Numbered from the stretch's first letter, positions 10,801 through 22,965 are shown. The stretch is 44,117 nt of DNA from Ophiocordyceps camponoti-saundersi (nom. inval.) (GCA_003339415.1 PDHQ01000282.1:1-44117); one strand, 5' to 3'. Numbers and translations are program-made. The notes: a model not told the origin generated them from the sequence alone.

Positions 10801-11448
10801 AAGACGTCTTCTTCCGCGAGATAAGCTACGGAAAATATAATATTAGTAAAAAAAAAGCCGCTAGTTAAGCTAGATAAAGACTTACCGTAATAGGAGGAGG
10901 AGACGGAGAAAGCTAATAAGGGGCCCGAGGCTAAGAGCTTCTTTATACGGTAACTTAAGAAAAATATTATAAGTAACGTATCCCTTATAATAGATAAATC
11001 GCTTTCCTAAATATAGGATCGATAAGTCCTATATAGTAAGCTATAAAATATATTAAGGGAGAGACTTATTTTAGGAGGAGAAGGAGGAATAGTAAAAAAA
11101 GAAAAAGAGGCTATTATAAGAGGCTAATATCTTTAAACGAACTATTTTACGAAAGTTAGAAAATTTTCCTCATATTTAAGGCCTCTATTATCGCTAGCGA
11201 TATCGTTTTTATTAACTTCTTCGTTAACTTCTTCGTTACTATTATTACCCTTATCGTTTTTATTATTTTTATTAGCGATAGCGGTAGCGGTAAAGTTAGT
11301 AGCGGCGCTAGCAGCGGCGGTAATATCTTAAAAATAATTATTATACTTACTAAGCTAAGATATCCCTATTAGTAGGAAAAACGTTAGCATAATTAAACTC
11401 GTAAAATAGGTAGCGGATTTCCTTACTAATAACGATAATAACAATAAT

Positions 11449-11480
<32 letters not shown>

Positions 11481-12260
11481 GGCTATAAAAGGAAGAAAGG
11501 AAGGAATAAAAGGTTTAATAGGTAGGCGCTATAAAAGCTATAAAAAAGTAAGGCGGGCTAGCGGAAAATCTTTTACTTAACCTTACCGTATATTATATAA
11601 TAGATCCTATACTTATAAGAGAGGGAAGGGACCTTATATTAAGGTTTAGCTTTTATATTATATTTAGGTTATAGACCTAAATATTAAACTTATAAATTAG
11701 CCTTATAATTAAATAATAAAGCTACCGCTATCTAGCTTAGAGGCTTATAGCGGAAGGATTAAATAAAACGGAATAGGAAGAATAGTTAAATAGGAAGGCA
11801 AATAGGCTTTAAAGGAAAAAGCGGTATATATAGCTATTTAGCACGCTAGAGTACGGCTTCCTTAAAAGCTCTCTATATATAATTATTATTATATATAGCT
11901 TAGCAAATAAGCACCCCTTTAACTAGTCCCTTAATAATAAGTAAATAAAAATATTAAAGTTAAGGCTTTTTATAAGTAGAGCGGGGTAGTTAGAGGTAAA
12001 TCTAAAGTATTTTAATTAAGAGGATAATAAGTAAGGAGGGATAAATATATATTAAATATTATAGCCTAAGTAATTTCTAGCTTTATTATATTATTTTATA
12101 TAAAGATAGTCCGCGTATAGCTTAGGCGCGTAAATTTATTAATAAGTATATATTTTAGTTATATTACGCCCTAGCTTATAAACTAGCGCTAGCGGTATAT
12201 AATAATAAGTATATAGCTAGCTTTACTATTTATTATAATTAGGTTATTTTCTAAGCTTCT
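10800..12260. other. Unassigned AT-rich stretch with GC-rich patches
   Basis: No domain could be recognised on either strand. The minus frame at about 10990-10800 is fairly open (FSVSSSYYGKSLSSL, GFFFTN) and may be the upstream part of the unrecognised protein. The plus strand near 11080-11130 encodes a Lys/Glu-rich stretch. A codon-repeat region (TTATTATT, TCGTTATT, GGTAGCGG) spans 11190-11310. The stretch ends at the target-site duplication of the minus-strand Copia. Confidence 0.4.
11450..11480. repeat. (AAT)n microsatellite
   Basis: About ten uninterrupted AAT/TAA units, flanked by imperfect ATAACAATAAT units on the left. The same trinucleotide recurs at 15065-15094 and 43991-44117 inside the Copia elements. 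This copy is outside them. Confidence 0.85.
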
Positions 12261-12265
12261 TATAA
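12261..12265. repeat. Left target-site duplication (TATAA) of the minus-strand Copia
   Basis: TATAA sits directly left of the LTR that starts at 12266 and is repeated at 18499-18503 directly right of the other LTR. A 5-bp duplication is normal for Copia integrases. Both flanks extend the match to 7 bases (TATAATT), so the exact register could shift by two. Confidence 0.75.
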
Positions 12266-13001
12266 TTAAAAAGTTATATATAGTAGAAATAAATAGTAAC
12301 AGATTAGGAAAAAATATTATATAATAAAGTAAGAAGAGAAGTATCACGTAATAGTTAAATAGAGGGAAAAGATAAAGAATAAGAGGCAGGAGAGGTGATT
12401 AAATTATAAGTATAAGATAATAATACTATATAAGTAGGTAGAAAAACCCTCCTTCTTTTATAAATAATTTCTTAGTAACGAAGGTACTTTCTAAGATACT
12501 TCTAAGTCCTCGGATATAGTACTTTAACGTAGCTATAAGACCTTTCTTTCCCCTTATTTATAGGTATTTTCCTTCTTTTATTATTTAACTTAGAAGATCG
12601 AGGATTTACGGTGAGACTTATATATAATATATATAATCGAGGCTATGCGCGCGCTTAAGCCCGCGTACGCTTAGGCCTTATAAGCGCTATATGTGAGACC
12701 TTATAAGCGCTATATAATAGGCGCTATAGGGCCTATATAATAAGCGTTATAGGGTATATATATGCGCTATAATAGGCCCTTATAAACTTTAATATATATA
12801 GCTTATTCCTCTTTTATATTATATATCTTAGGCTATATTATAAGCTTATTTCTTATCCGATTAAGATAAGAAAATATATATTATATAGCGTTTTAAAAAG
12901 GCTTTAATATAATATAAATATTACCTTATAAAACTTACTTAAAGTATTTATAAATAATTATATAAGCTTATTATAGCTATATTTTTATATTTACTCTTAT
13001 A
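12266..13001 (-). mobile_element. 3' LTR of the minus-strand Copia
   Basis: Read on the minus strand it starts TATAAGAGTAAATA next to the polypurine tract and ends AACTTTTTAA at the TATAA duplication. It is 736 bases, the same as its partner at 17763-18498. Nearly all CpA/TpG sites present in the LTR at 1-643 are TpA here. Confidence 0.92.
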
Positions 13002-13010
13002 GCCTCCCTT
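13002..13010 (-). other. Polypurine tract of the minus-strand Copia
   Basis: On the minus strand AAGGGAGGC lies directly before the LTR start TATAAGAG. This is the usual position and composition of the plus-strand DNA synthesis primer. Confidence 0.65.
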
Positions 13011-13329
13011 AAAGTATATATTATATATACTCTTTATTAGATTTTTATATTTTAATCTTTTAAGATATAAGAAAGTAATATCTATAAGCGTAGAAAAAAT
13101 TAAATAAAACTATAAAATAGTAAAAACCTTAGTAAGATAAAAGACTATCTTTATATTATAATTATATATTAGTAAAACCTTATAGAAAAAATATTAATAA
13201 TATATAATATAACTAGTAAAAACCTTTATAAAAGGAAAATAACTAGATTATATAAAGGAAAAGTCTAAAAGTAAAGTAAAAAACTTAAAAAACCTTTATT
13301 ATTATAAGGAATAATTATCTATTAGCTTA

Positions 13330-15060
13330 ATAAAAGGCGGCGGAATTTATTAAATTTACTAATAAGTAGTTCCTTAGTAAATATATCTACTATATTATCT
13401 TCTAACTTTATATAATATATTTATATTTTATTATTTCTTATATTATCCCTTATAAAAAAGTAAGCTAAGTTTATATACTTAGTTCTTTTATAAAATTTAG
13501 GATTTTCTACTAATTTAATAGCTACCTAATTATCTATAAGTATAGGAGGTATAGTATTAATTATATTTATATTTAATAGCTAATTTATAGTTAAAAATAA
13601 CCTTTATATATATAAAGCTTTTTTAGTAGCTTTTTTAAAGCTTATAAACTCTGCTTTATAAGTAAATAAAGCTATAAATTTTTATTTCTTATAGCCCTAG
13701 CTTATTAAATTATTATATATATAAAAATAGTAACCGGATATAGATTTATAGTCTATTAAATTAGAAGCCTAGCTAGTATCTATTAAACCTTTTATAAAAT
13801 TATTATTAAAAGGGATATTATAATTATAAGTTAGTTTTAATTAAGATATTTATTTAAATACTTCTAGATTATATTTAAGGTAGATATATATATAATATCT
13901 AGCTTAAAAGCAAATTTAATATAAGAAATTATAGTATATAATATATTAGGTTTTATTTTTATAATAAGATATAAAAGGGAGCTTATTTCCTTCTAATATT
14001 ATAAAATAATATCTTTTCTAGGTTCTATAGTAGCCTTTTTAAGCTTAATACTAAGTTTAGAAGGTATTTTAAACGTCCCTAAAAACTCTTTATTATACTC
14101 TTTTATTTTATTTCTTATATATTTTTCCTAAGAGATATATAGTATTTTATTTACTCTATTTATATTTATATTTATACCTAGAAAGTCTTCTAAATTTCCT
14201 AAATCTTATAAGGCTAGGTTTTTTCCTATTTAGCTAAATAGATTATTTATTATTTTTTCTATAGCCCTTATAATTAAAAAGTTATTTACGTAGATAGCTA
14301 TAGCTATATTTTTATTAATATATATATAAACCCCTTTATTTATAAATAAGGCTTTAAAGCTTACTTTTTCGAGAGTATTAAATAGGTAATTATACTAAAG
14401 CTTAGGACTTTATTTTAAGCCGTATAATATTTTTTTTAATTTTATTATAAGGTTTTTATTATCTTTATATAAAAGATATTATTTTTTATAAAATTATTTT
14501 AATATATAACTTTTAAAGCTTTCTAGGAATTTTACGTAGATATTTATATCTATATCTATATAAATAAAAGCATTTTTTATATCGTATTATTTAATAAGCT
14601 AATTATTTTTAACTACTATATTTAAAAGAATTCTTATAAATTTAAGCCTTATAGTTATAGAAAAAGTATCTATATAATCTAATCCTTATATTTAGTTAAA
14701 ACCTTAAATAACGAATCTAAATTTATATTTTAATATATTATTATTATTATCTTTCTTTATTTTATAAACTTAGCAGCTTCCTAAAGCCTCCCTATCCTTC
14801 GGAAGGTCTATTATTTCCTAGGTTTTTTATCTTATTAATTCTTCTAATTCTAAAAGTATCGATTTATTCTATTCTTTAGCTTCTAAGCTTTTTATAGCTT
14901 ATTTATAATTTTTAGGCTCTAAAGGATTTATAATTTCTAAAATATATAGTATTAATTCTAGGTTTATATCTATTATAGTATTTATTTCGGGGTATTCTTT
15001 ATATTCGTTATAAAACTCTGCCGGCTTTCTAAGTAGCTATATTTCGACTCGAGTCTTAAG
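13330..15060 (-). pseudogene. Copia reverse transcriptase and RNase H, RIP-degraded
   Basis: On the minus strand: EIIDLPKDREALGSC and VYKIKKD near 14810-14760; YKFRFVI and LDYIDTFSITIRL near 14710-14650; YDIKNAFIYIDIDINIYVK near 14580-14520; KILYGLK near 14420. The polymerase box reads YVNN at 14281-14292, so the YVDD Asp pair became Asn. RNase H follows, with YKSISGYYFYIYNNLIS near 13740 and a stretch matching Y-K-A-E-F-I-S near 13650. The C-terminal motif reads RTKYINLAYFFIRD near 13480, then DIFTKELLISKF near 13370. This is a complete but dead Copia polymerase. Confidence 0.88.
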
Positions 15061-15064
15061 ATCC

Positions 15065-15094
15065 TTATTATTATTATTATTATTATTATTATTT
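15065..15094. repeat. (TTA)n microsatellite in the Copia pol linker
   Basis: About ten TTA units (AAT, Asn, on the coding minus strand) lie between integrase and RT. The plus-strand Copia has the same tract at the same place, grown to at least 42 units. Confidence 0.85.
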
Positions 15095-15099
15095 AAAGA

Positions 15100-17690
15100 G
15101 TCTTATTCTTTATCTTCTTTATTATTTATTTCTTCCTTTTATTTAGGTATTTTATTAAAGGAAGGTATAGTATTAAAATTAAGGTTTTTATAGTTATTAT
15201 TATTTATAAAGTTATTTTCTAAAATAGTTATATCTTATAAAATAATAACCTTTCTTTTTAAAAAGTCCTAGATTTTATAAGCGTTTTTAGAATAACCTAT
15301 TATAATACTTTTAAATGCTCTTATTTCTAGCTTATCTATAAGTATTTTATTTTTATAATATATTATACTACCGAAAACCTTTATATTATCTAAGTTTTTA
15401 AGTAGGAAAGGCTTATTATATTTCTTTTCTAAAAGGCTATAGCTTAAAGAAGTATAATAAGACTTATTATATATATATATATTAGCTAAAATAGCTTCCC
15501 CCTAAAAGTATTTAGGTAAGTTAGCCGTATATAATATAGCCCGTGCTTTATTTAAAATAATATAATTTATTCGTTCTATTTTACCGTTAAGTTTTAAGGT
15601 ATTTTTAGGACTTATATTATATTTTATACTATTTTTAATATAGTAGTCTCTTATAAGGTATATAAACTCTTTAGCGTTATCTAAAAAGACCTCTTTTATA
15701 GTAGTCTTATTATTATTATTTTCTAGTAAGGCTTTTATCTCTAGAAATTTATTAAACGCTTCTAATTTCTCTTTTAAAAAAAATATATAAAGTTCCCTAC
15801 TATATATATCTATAAAGGTAATAAAATACCTATATTTATTATATATAGGAGTGCTTATTAGGCCTTAGATATTTATAACTATTTTATCTAGGTATTTATA
15901 GTTTTTTTTAAAAGCTTACTTATTTACTTTATTAGTAGCTTTTACTTTTATATAGATTTTATAATTTATTATTTTATTTTTATTTTCTTTACTAATAATA
16001 GCTTTATTATTATATCTTTTTATTATTTTAATTAAAGAACGTAAAGATAGATGCCCTAATCGAAGGTGCTAGAGGTATATATCTATTTTATTCTTTAATT
16101 ATATTATATTATTTATTATATTTTTAAGTCCTATAAATTTAACCTTCTTTCCTTTTTATATAAAGAGAGGTAAATAATAAAGGCCTCCCTTAGTTATAGC
16201 TATTACTATAAGCTTATTTTTAAAGTTATATAAAGAGAGTATATTATTATTTATAATAGTAATTATTTTCTTTAAGTAGGACTAGCTTATAATATTAACG
16301 CCTAATTCGGGTATAAAAAAGCAGTCTTTTAATATAGATTTATTATCTAAGTTAGGGAATTTAAATACTAAGTCCCTAAACTTATAAACCTTAATATAAG
16401 ATACTTTACCCTAGTTAACTTTAGTATTTATAACTTTATAATTAGATAATAAAGCTTTATCTATAATAATATACTTTATTATACCTATATTATATATAAA
16501 ATACGTATATTTTTTATTATCTAAAAAGCTATTTATATATAAAAACTATATTCTTAATAATATTTACTATATAGCGTTATAAGAAGTCTTTAAAGCTCCT
16601 ATAAAATTATTAGAGTTATTTATAACGTTATTTATTATATTATAATATACCTTAGCTTCTAATTTATCTTCTTCTTTAGTATTAGAGTTTATTTCTACTA
16701 CCCTTCCGGGCGTAGGGGCTAAAAGAATATCTATTTCTATAGGTGCTATATTTATATTTATTATTATAAAGATTTTCTTCGGTTTATTAGCTTTAGTAAG
16801 CTTTATATCTAAAAAGCTAAAAGTATTATAGCTTTTCCGTAAAGGCTTTTTTAAGGGCTTCTTTATTACCTTATTTTCCTTAAGCTTAAAGCCTTTAAGG
16901 GCCTTTTCCGGGTAAAGGAAATAGTAGTCCTTATTAAAGTGCCTAGGGAGTTTATAATAGGTATATTTAAAAGCCTTTTTCTATTTTTTCTAAGGTTTTT
17001 TTATAGCTAAAAAGGCTTAAGCCTCTTCCTCCAGGTTATTAGACTTATAGCGTTTAGCTTCGTCTAATATATTAGCAAATAACTTACTTAGATTATAAAA
17101 CCCTTCGTTATTTCGTAGGTCTTAAGTTATATACGTTATAAAGCCCTAAAAAGGCTCTAAAAGGTTATTTAAAACCTATATTATAAGGACTATTTTAGAG
17201 ATTATAATATCCCTTACTTTAAGTTCTTCCTAAATCGCTTTTATACGATTTAGGTAGTCCTTTATATTATAAGGCGTTACCTTACTTATTTATAGTAATT
17301 CCTTAGTTAAAAAGAAATTACTTATAAAGGAAACGGGGTTATAAAAGTTCTTAAGCTTATCCTAAGCCTTTATTATAAAGCGTAAGTATATTATCTAAGT
17401 AAAGGGCCTATTTTTAAGCTAAAGCTTTATAAGGGCTAAAGCCTCCTCTATTTTATTATAAGCTATAATACTTAGAGCCTCCTAAAGCTTTTCCTTAATT
17501 AAAAGGGAGTCTATTCTTAAAGCCTAGTGCGTATAATTAGCTAAGCCTAAAAGCTTAGTAAAAAGATATTTTTTAGCGTTGCCTATAATTAGTCGATAAG
17601 GGAATTTTTTAAAGAAAAGTAAGTCTAATAGCTAAAAAGCGCCGAAGAAGAGGATTCGAAAAAGGTAATTTAAGATATAAAAATCTAAGA
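15100..17690 (-). pseudogene. Copia gag, protease and integrase, RIP-degraded
   Basis: This is the minus-strand counterpart of the better preserved copy at 41400-43960. The Gag zinc knuckle is near 16970-16925. The integrase motif VFLDNAKEF is readable at about 15690-15664. The block with the catalytic Glu, normally PNGRIERI, lies near 15595-15570. Gag is fused in the same direction to protease and integrase, as in Copia. Stops replace Gln and Trp codons and Cys codons read Tyr. Confidence 0.82.
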
Positions 17691-17747
17691 GGAAAGGGGT
17701 AAAAAAGAAGATTAAAATATAAAGGTATCCTAAGTTAGTAAGCTAAG

Positions 17748-17762
17748 CCCGGGCTTATAACC
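17748..17762 (-). other. Primer binding site, half-tRNA-iMet type
   Basis: On the minus strand GGTTATAAGCCCGGG follows the LTR end (CCTTTTAA) with no gap. Undoing one TpG-to-TpA change gives GGTTATGAGCCC. This is complementary to GGGCTCATAACC, the anticodon arm of initiator methionine tRNA. Drosophila copia is known to prime from a 5' half of tRNA-iMet cut in the anticodon loop, and this site fits that mode rather than 3'-end priming. Confidence 0.75.
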
Positions 17763-18498
17763 TTAAAAGGTTATATATAGTGGAAATAAATAGTAACGGA
17801 TTAGGAAAAAATATTACGTAATAGAGTAAGAAGAGAGGTATTACGTAATAGTTAAATAAAAGGAAAAGATAAAGAATTAGAGGCAGGAGAGGTGATTAAA
17901 TTATAAATATAAGATAATAATACTATATAAGTAGGTAGGAAAACCCTCCTTCTTTTATAGATAATTTCTTAGTAATAAAGGTACTTTCTAAGATACTTTT
18001 AAGTCCTCAGATATAGTACTCTAATATAGCTATAAGACCTTCCTTTCCCCTTATTTATAGGTATTTTCCTTCTTTTATTATTTAACTTAGAAGATCGAGG
18101 ATTTACGGTAAGACTTATATATAATATATACGATCGAGGCTATACGCGCGCTTAAGCCCGTATACGCTTAGGCCTTATAAGCGCTATACGTGAGACCTTA
18201 TAAGCGCTATATAATAGGCGCTATAAGGCCTATACGATAAGCGTTATAGGGCATATACGTGCGCTATAATAGGCCCTTATAAACCTTAGTATATATAGCT
18301 TATTTCTTTTTTATACTATATATCTTAAGCTATATTATAAGCTTATTTCTTATCTAATTAAGATAAGAAAATATATATTATATAGCGTTTTAAAAGAGCT
18401 TTAATATAATATAAATAATACCTTATAAAACTTACTTAAAGTACTTATAAATAATTATATAAGCTTATTATAGCTATATTTTTATATTTACTCTTATA
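17763..18498 (-). mobile_element. 5' LTR of the minus-strand Copia
   Basis: On the minus strand it begins TATAAGAGTAAATA at 18498 and ends AACCTTTTAA at 17763, next to the primer binding site. It is 736 bases, equal to the 3' LTR. It is heavily RIP-mutated, with the core TATAAAAG retained. Confidence 0.92.
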
Positions 18499-18503
18499 TA
18501 TAA
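18499..18503. repeat. Right target-site duplication (TATAA) of the minus-strand Copia
   Basis: This matches TATAA at 12261-12265. The following TTAGCATAG is the start of the undisturbed right flank. Confidence 0.75.
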
Positions 18504-19229
18504 TTAGCATAGTATTACTTAGTTTTATATACTAGCTATATAAGTAAGTTTTTATTCTTAATATACGAGTTTATTAATTCTCACCTTAAGCAGTGCTATA
18601 ATTCTAAGCTTATTAAAATCTTCCTTATAAAAATTAGGGTTTAATTCCCTAAGCTATAAAGGAGCCCTTCCGCCCTCTTATCCTTATCTTTATAAAAGCT
18701 ATTAAGCTATTAGCTAGGGACTATATAGAGTATCTCGCTAGTATAGTAATATATAATTTTTCTATCTTATACTTTTACTTTTTTAGCTAGCTTAAAAAGG
18801 GGGCTATATAAGGGATTAGTTTATAACTAATTATAGCTAGATAAGGGGGATTATAGCGGATATGTTTAGGTCTTCCCGATAGCGCTTAGTTATCGCGCGG
18901 GGTATATAGCTAGCTTAGGAGGGGGGCTTCTCTCCCTTCTTTTTTTATAAAAGCTAGTACGTAATATTACTTTTTAATAAAAGTTTTAATATACTTATTA
19001 AAACTAATAATAGTAATTATATAACTAAGCGCTTAAAGAATTTATAATATTATTTTAATTATTATTATTATAATTATAATTTATTATAGTAGCTTTAATT
19101 TAATATAAGAGATTAATAAGTAGCTAAAAAAATTAAAAAAAATTATAAAATTCTTTAAAAGCTATTAATATATATTAAAAACTCTTAATAAAATATTATA
19201 TTTTATTAAAATTATAACCTTATTAATAA
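18504..19229. other. Unassigned AT-rich stretch between Copia and rDNA
   Basis: No coding domain, RNA gene or repeat with a second copy in the window could be recognised. It has GC-containing words near 18850-18940 (CCCGATAGCGC, TATCGCGCGGGG) and is very AT-rich from 18960 to 19229. It shows no match to 31462-31888, the stretch upstream of the right-hand spacer copy, so the left rDNA boundary is placed at about 19230. Confidence 0.5.
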
Positions 19230-19334
19230 ACTTAGTATTCTTAACCTTTACCCTAGCCCTTAAACCTTAATACTTAGTAAAGTATTTTTATTTTTATTTA
19301 ACCTTAACTTTAAAGCACGCTAAGTAACTTACCT

Positions 19335-19502
19335 TAACTTTACTAACTAGGAACTGCCCCCCGCGGCGGCGGGGGACTATACCTAGTAAGAGGCGGTCCC
19401 GGCGGCTTTAGGGGGTGCCCGGGGGGCCGCTAAATTTTTCCCGGAATTTTCGACTAGGGGCCTTAGCTAGGGCGGGGATCGGCGTCCTAACCCTAACCCT
19501 AG
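19335..19502 (+). repeat. Spacer GC-rich block ending in CCCTAA motif, copy 1
   Basis: The block contains GGGGGACTATACC, GGGGGTGCCCGGGGGGCCGC, TTTTTCCCGGAATTTT and GGGATCGGCGTCC, and ends in CTAACCCTAACCCTAG at 19487-19502. Copies recur at 31990-32158 and 33240-33392. It marks the start of a minisatellite array each time. Confidence 0.85.
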
Positions 19503-20010
19503 CACTTTATCGCTATATAGTTATTATATCCGCTTACCTTATAGTTAATCGCCTAATTATACTTAGCAGTTAGTTATTATAATATACTATACTTATATAC
19601 TTTATAGTTAATCGCCCTATTACGCTTAGTAGTTAGTTATTATAATATACTATACTTATATACTTTATAGTTAATTACCTTATTACGCTTAGTAGTTAGT
19701 TATTATAATATACTATACCTATATACTTTATAGTTAATCGCCCTTATAGTTAGTTACTACGGCGTAGTCGCGCCTAGTAGCTAGTTATTATAGCGTATTA
19801 TACCTACTTACTTTATAATTAATCGCCCTTATAGTTAGTTATTATAGCGTAGTTACGCCTAGTAGCTAGTTATTATAAGGCACTATACTTACTTACTTTA
19901 TAATTAATCGCTCTTATAGCTAGTTACTATAGCGTAGTTACGCTTAGTAGTTAGTTATTATAAGGTAATTAGTATATTAAGCTACCTTATAGCGTTATAT
20001 CGCTTAAATA
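19503..20010. repeat. Spacer minisatellite array 1
   Basis: The array alternates two words about every 60-80 bases: CTTAGTAGTTAGTTATTATA and ACTTTATAGTTAATCGCC, with short variable links such as GCGTATTATAC. Units are degenerate and in one direction. The same units make up the arrays at 20150-21385, 32160-33235, 33393-33898 and 34040-34675. Confidence 0.85.
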
Positions 20011-20144
20011 GGTTATATAAGCGTAAGTTAATTTTAAGATTTTATTATATAAAAAATATAAAATTATGAGTATATTTTTTAGTAAAAATTACCTTATAAG
20101 GGTACGCTTACTCCTAGCTTTTAGATATTATAAGTAGGGGGGGC
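20011..20144 (+). repeat. Spacer 130-bp repeat, copy A
   Basis: It starts GGTTATATAAGCGTAAGTTA and runs through TATATAAAAAA and ACGCTTACTC to a run of seven G. Further copies are at 21391-21520, 21911-22040, 22243-22374 and 33901-34036. This copy is strongly AT-shifted. Confidence 0.8.
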
Positions 20145-20149
20145 AATAT

Positions 20150-21385
20150 TACCGTATAGTTTATATACCCGCTTACTTTATAATTAATCGCCTTAGTATA
20201 CTTAGTAGCTAGTTATTATAGCGTAATTAGTATATTAGCTAATCGCCCTAGCAGTTAGTTACGCTTAGTAATTAGTTAGTATAAGGTATTTATTATATTA
20301 GCTAATCGCGTATAGTAGTTAACCGCGCCTAGTAGTTTATTATTATAATACTACTATACTTAGTAATTAGTTACTATAAAGTAGTTAGTATATTAGCTAA
20401 TTATATATAGCGGTTAGTTATACTTAATAGTTAATTATTATAAGGTAGTCCCGCCTAGTAGCTAGCTATATTATTATAGCGTAGTTACGCTTAGTAGTTA
20501 GTTATTATAAGGTAGTTAGCGCGCTAGCTAATCTTATATAGCGGTTAACTATACTTAGCAGTTAGTTATTATAAGGCGGTTAGCGCACTTATATACTTTA
20601 GAGTTAGTTACGCTTAGTAGTTATTATAAGATAGTTAGTATACCTACTTACTTTATAGATAATTACCTAGCTATACTTAGTAGTTAGTTATTATAGGCAG
20701 TTACTATACCTAACCCTAACTTTAGTACTTTATCCCCGCGTAGTTATTATAGCCGCTTACTTTATAATTAATTGCTAAGTTATACTTAGCAGTTAGTAAT
20801 AATAATTAATATACTTACTTACCTTATAGTTAATTATATATAATAGTAAATTATACTTAGTAGTTAGTTATTATAATATATACTATACTCGCTTACCTTA
20901 TAATTAATCGCCTAGTTATACTTAATAGTAAGTTATTATAAAGCTATTAAGGTATTAGCTAATTGCTATAATAGTTAGTTACGCTTAATAGTTAGTTATT
21001 ATAAAGTAATTAAGGTATTAGCTAATCGCTATAGTAGTTAATTACGCCTAGTAGCTAGTTATTATAGCGTATTATACTTATATACTTTATAGTTAATCGC
21101 TTTATTACGCTTAGTAGCTAGTTATCGCAGCGCACCGTACTCGTATATCTTATAGTTAATCGCCCTTATAGCTAGTTATTATAGCGTAATTACGCTTAGT
21201 AATTAGTTATTATAAGGTAGTTAGTATACTAGCTAATTAGGCGTAGCGGTTAGTTATACTTAGTAGCTAGTTATTATAATATAGTCGGCATACTAGCTAA
21301 TCGCCTTAGTAGTTAGTTACGCTTAGTAGTTAGTTATTATAAGGTAAGTTACTATACCCGCTTACTTTATAATATTATATCGCTT
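20150..21385. repeat. Spacer minisatellite array 2
   Basis: Same word pair as array 1, more than 1.2 kb long, with additional links such as GTAGTTAGTATATTAGCTAA. CCTAACCCTAAC recurs near 20709. The right-hand spacer copy matches only up to about 20784. Confidence 0.85.
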
Positions 21386-21390
21386 AGATT

Positions 21391-22374
21391 AGTTATATAA
21401 GCGTAAGTTAATTTTAAAATTCTATTATATAAAAAACGCGAATTCCTTAGCACGTTTTACGGTAAAGTCCGCCCCGTAAGAGTATGCTTACTTTTACCCC
21501 TTAAGTATTATAGGAAGAGGTCCCGCGAGATAAGGAGAGAACGCTAAGAATAAGAGGCACGCGATAAGGTTAGCCGCCCGCACGCGCCCTCTTAAAGCTA
21601 ATCTCCTATCGCTATTCTTTTAAACCTAAGCGCCCCCCTAAGTATAAAGCTTACCGCGGCTTGCTTTAATAACTTCGAACTTAGTCTTAGGTTTCCCTTA
21701 TACGCTAAAGTATAGCACGCTTAGTAATTATACCGCGGGAGGGGCTAGTTTATTATATATAATAGTAGTATACTTTACTACTAAGCTTACGCTTAAAGTA
21801 TTACTTATTTTTAAGGAGTATCTTTTAAAAAAGCTTTAGGCGGCGGTATACTAAGTTTCTCGTAAACTTACTTAAAACTAATATATATCGCTTTACCCGC
21901 CGCCCTAATAAGTTATATAAGCGTAAGTTAATTTTAAGATTCCGCTATATAAAAAATGCGAATTCCTTAATATATTTTATAATTAAGTCCTCCCTATAAG
22001 AGTATACTTATTTTTACCTTTTAAGTATTATAAGAGGAGGAGAGGATATAGAGGATAAGAGGTATATAATAAAGTAGCCGCCCGCCCGTAACCTCCCCGA
22101 AGCTAATCCCCCGATCGCTATCCCTCCTAAGCTAAAGCGTTACTTATTTTTAAGAAGTATCTTCTAAAAAAGCTTTAGGTAATAAGGTAGCTATGCTACT
22201 TACCTAAGCGCTAGCGTATATTACTCTGCCCGCCGCCCTAATAGGCTATATAGGCGTGAGTTAATTTTAAGATTTCGCTATATAAAAAACGCGAATTCTT
22301 TAGTATATTTTATAGTAAAGTTCGCCCCGCGAGAGTGCGCTTATTTTTAGCTTTTAGAAATTATAAGAGGGGGC
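21391..22374 (+). repeat. Three tandem copies of the spacer 130-bp repeat and its tail
   Basis: Copies start at 21391, 21911 and 22243. The first unit is 520 bases and the second 332 bases, the second having lost part of its tail. Shared landmarks are TTATATAAGCGTAAGTTAAT, ACGCGAATTCCTTAG, GTCCGCCCCGTAAGAG, GCCGCCCGC, and a tail CTTTAGGCGGC to CCCGCCGCCCTAATA. They lie 600-1600 bases upstream of the 18S, where RNA polymerase I enhancers or spacer promoters are duplicated in many eukaryotes. That role is inference. Confidence 0.75.
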
Positions 22375-22965
22375 AGTAAGCGTAAGGCGAGTGCCCCTTA
22401 GGGGGCCCGAGCTAAGCGTCGCCCTTTTTTAGTAGCACCGCTATACTTATCCTATACTTAAACCCGCGCTTATTATCTTATTCGGAATAAACTTTATAAG
22501 CTTCGGCTTTTAGTATACTTAGCGTAAATAATAGTTTTTACGCTACTTTAAGATCCTTACTAGGCGACCTTACTAGCGCTTAAAGCTAGTTTAAGGCCGC
22601 GGCTATAAGTAACCTTTACCCCGCATGCTAAAAGCTTAGCTTTTATAAGCAGCTAGACGCTCCCTATCCCGCTCGCTATAATTACGATAAGAGGTAACTA
22701 CGCGCTGCTAACGCTATAATAGCGGAGGCGGCGCGGTAAGATCCTCCTCTCGGGGCCAGGTCCTTATAGTAAACCGCTGCTAGGGCTACTTAAGTTAACT
22801 TAAAAAAAGGGAAGTAAAATACTACTACGTTATAATAAGGGCTTAGCGCCCTAGCCCCCCGTAGCGGCAAGGCGCTCGTAAAAGCGACGCCCTAACAGGT
22901 AACTAAATATCTCTTTAGCGCACTTTTATAAGTCGCCGGCAAGCCGTCCCCTAGCGTATAATAGT
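22375..22965 (+). other. Probable polymerase I promoter and 5' external transcribed spacer
   Basis: This non-repeated stretch lies between the last spacer repeat and the first base of the 18S. By position it must hold the rRNA gene promoter and 5' ETS. It is GC-rich in places (CGGGGCCAGGTCC near 22754, GGCAAGGCGCTCG near 22867) and less AT-shifted than the genes. I cannot point to the transcription start. Confidence 0.5.

Larger units (their letters stand above)
12266..18498 (-). mobile_element. Full-length RIP-degraded Copia retrotransposon
   Basis: The element is 6233 bases long on the minus strand. In element order it has a 5' LTR at 17763-18498, a primer binding site at 17748-17762, gag-protease-integrase, RT-RNase H, a polypurine tract at 13002-13010 and a 3' LTR at 12266-13001. 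Both LTRs are 736 bases. Integrase before RT is the Ty1/Copia order. TATAA flanks it on both sides, so it inserted as a unit and has not been rearranged. It lies 0.7 kb from the rDNA segment. A second, plus-strand copy of the family starts at 40572. Confidence 0.92.

Noticed and set aside
22375..22965. 5S rRNA gene in the rDNA spacer
   Set aside because: I looked for the conserved 5S internal control region words on both strands and saw none; in most Pezizomycotina 5S genes are dispersed.
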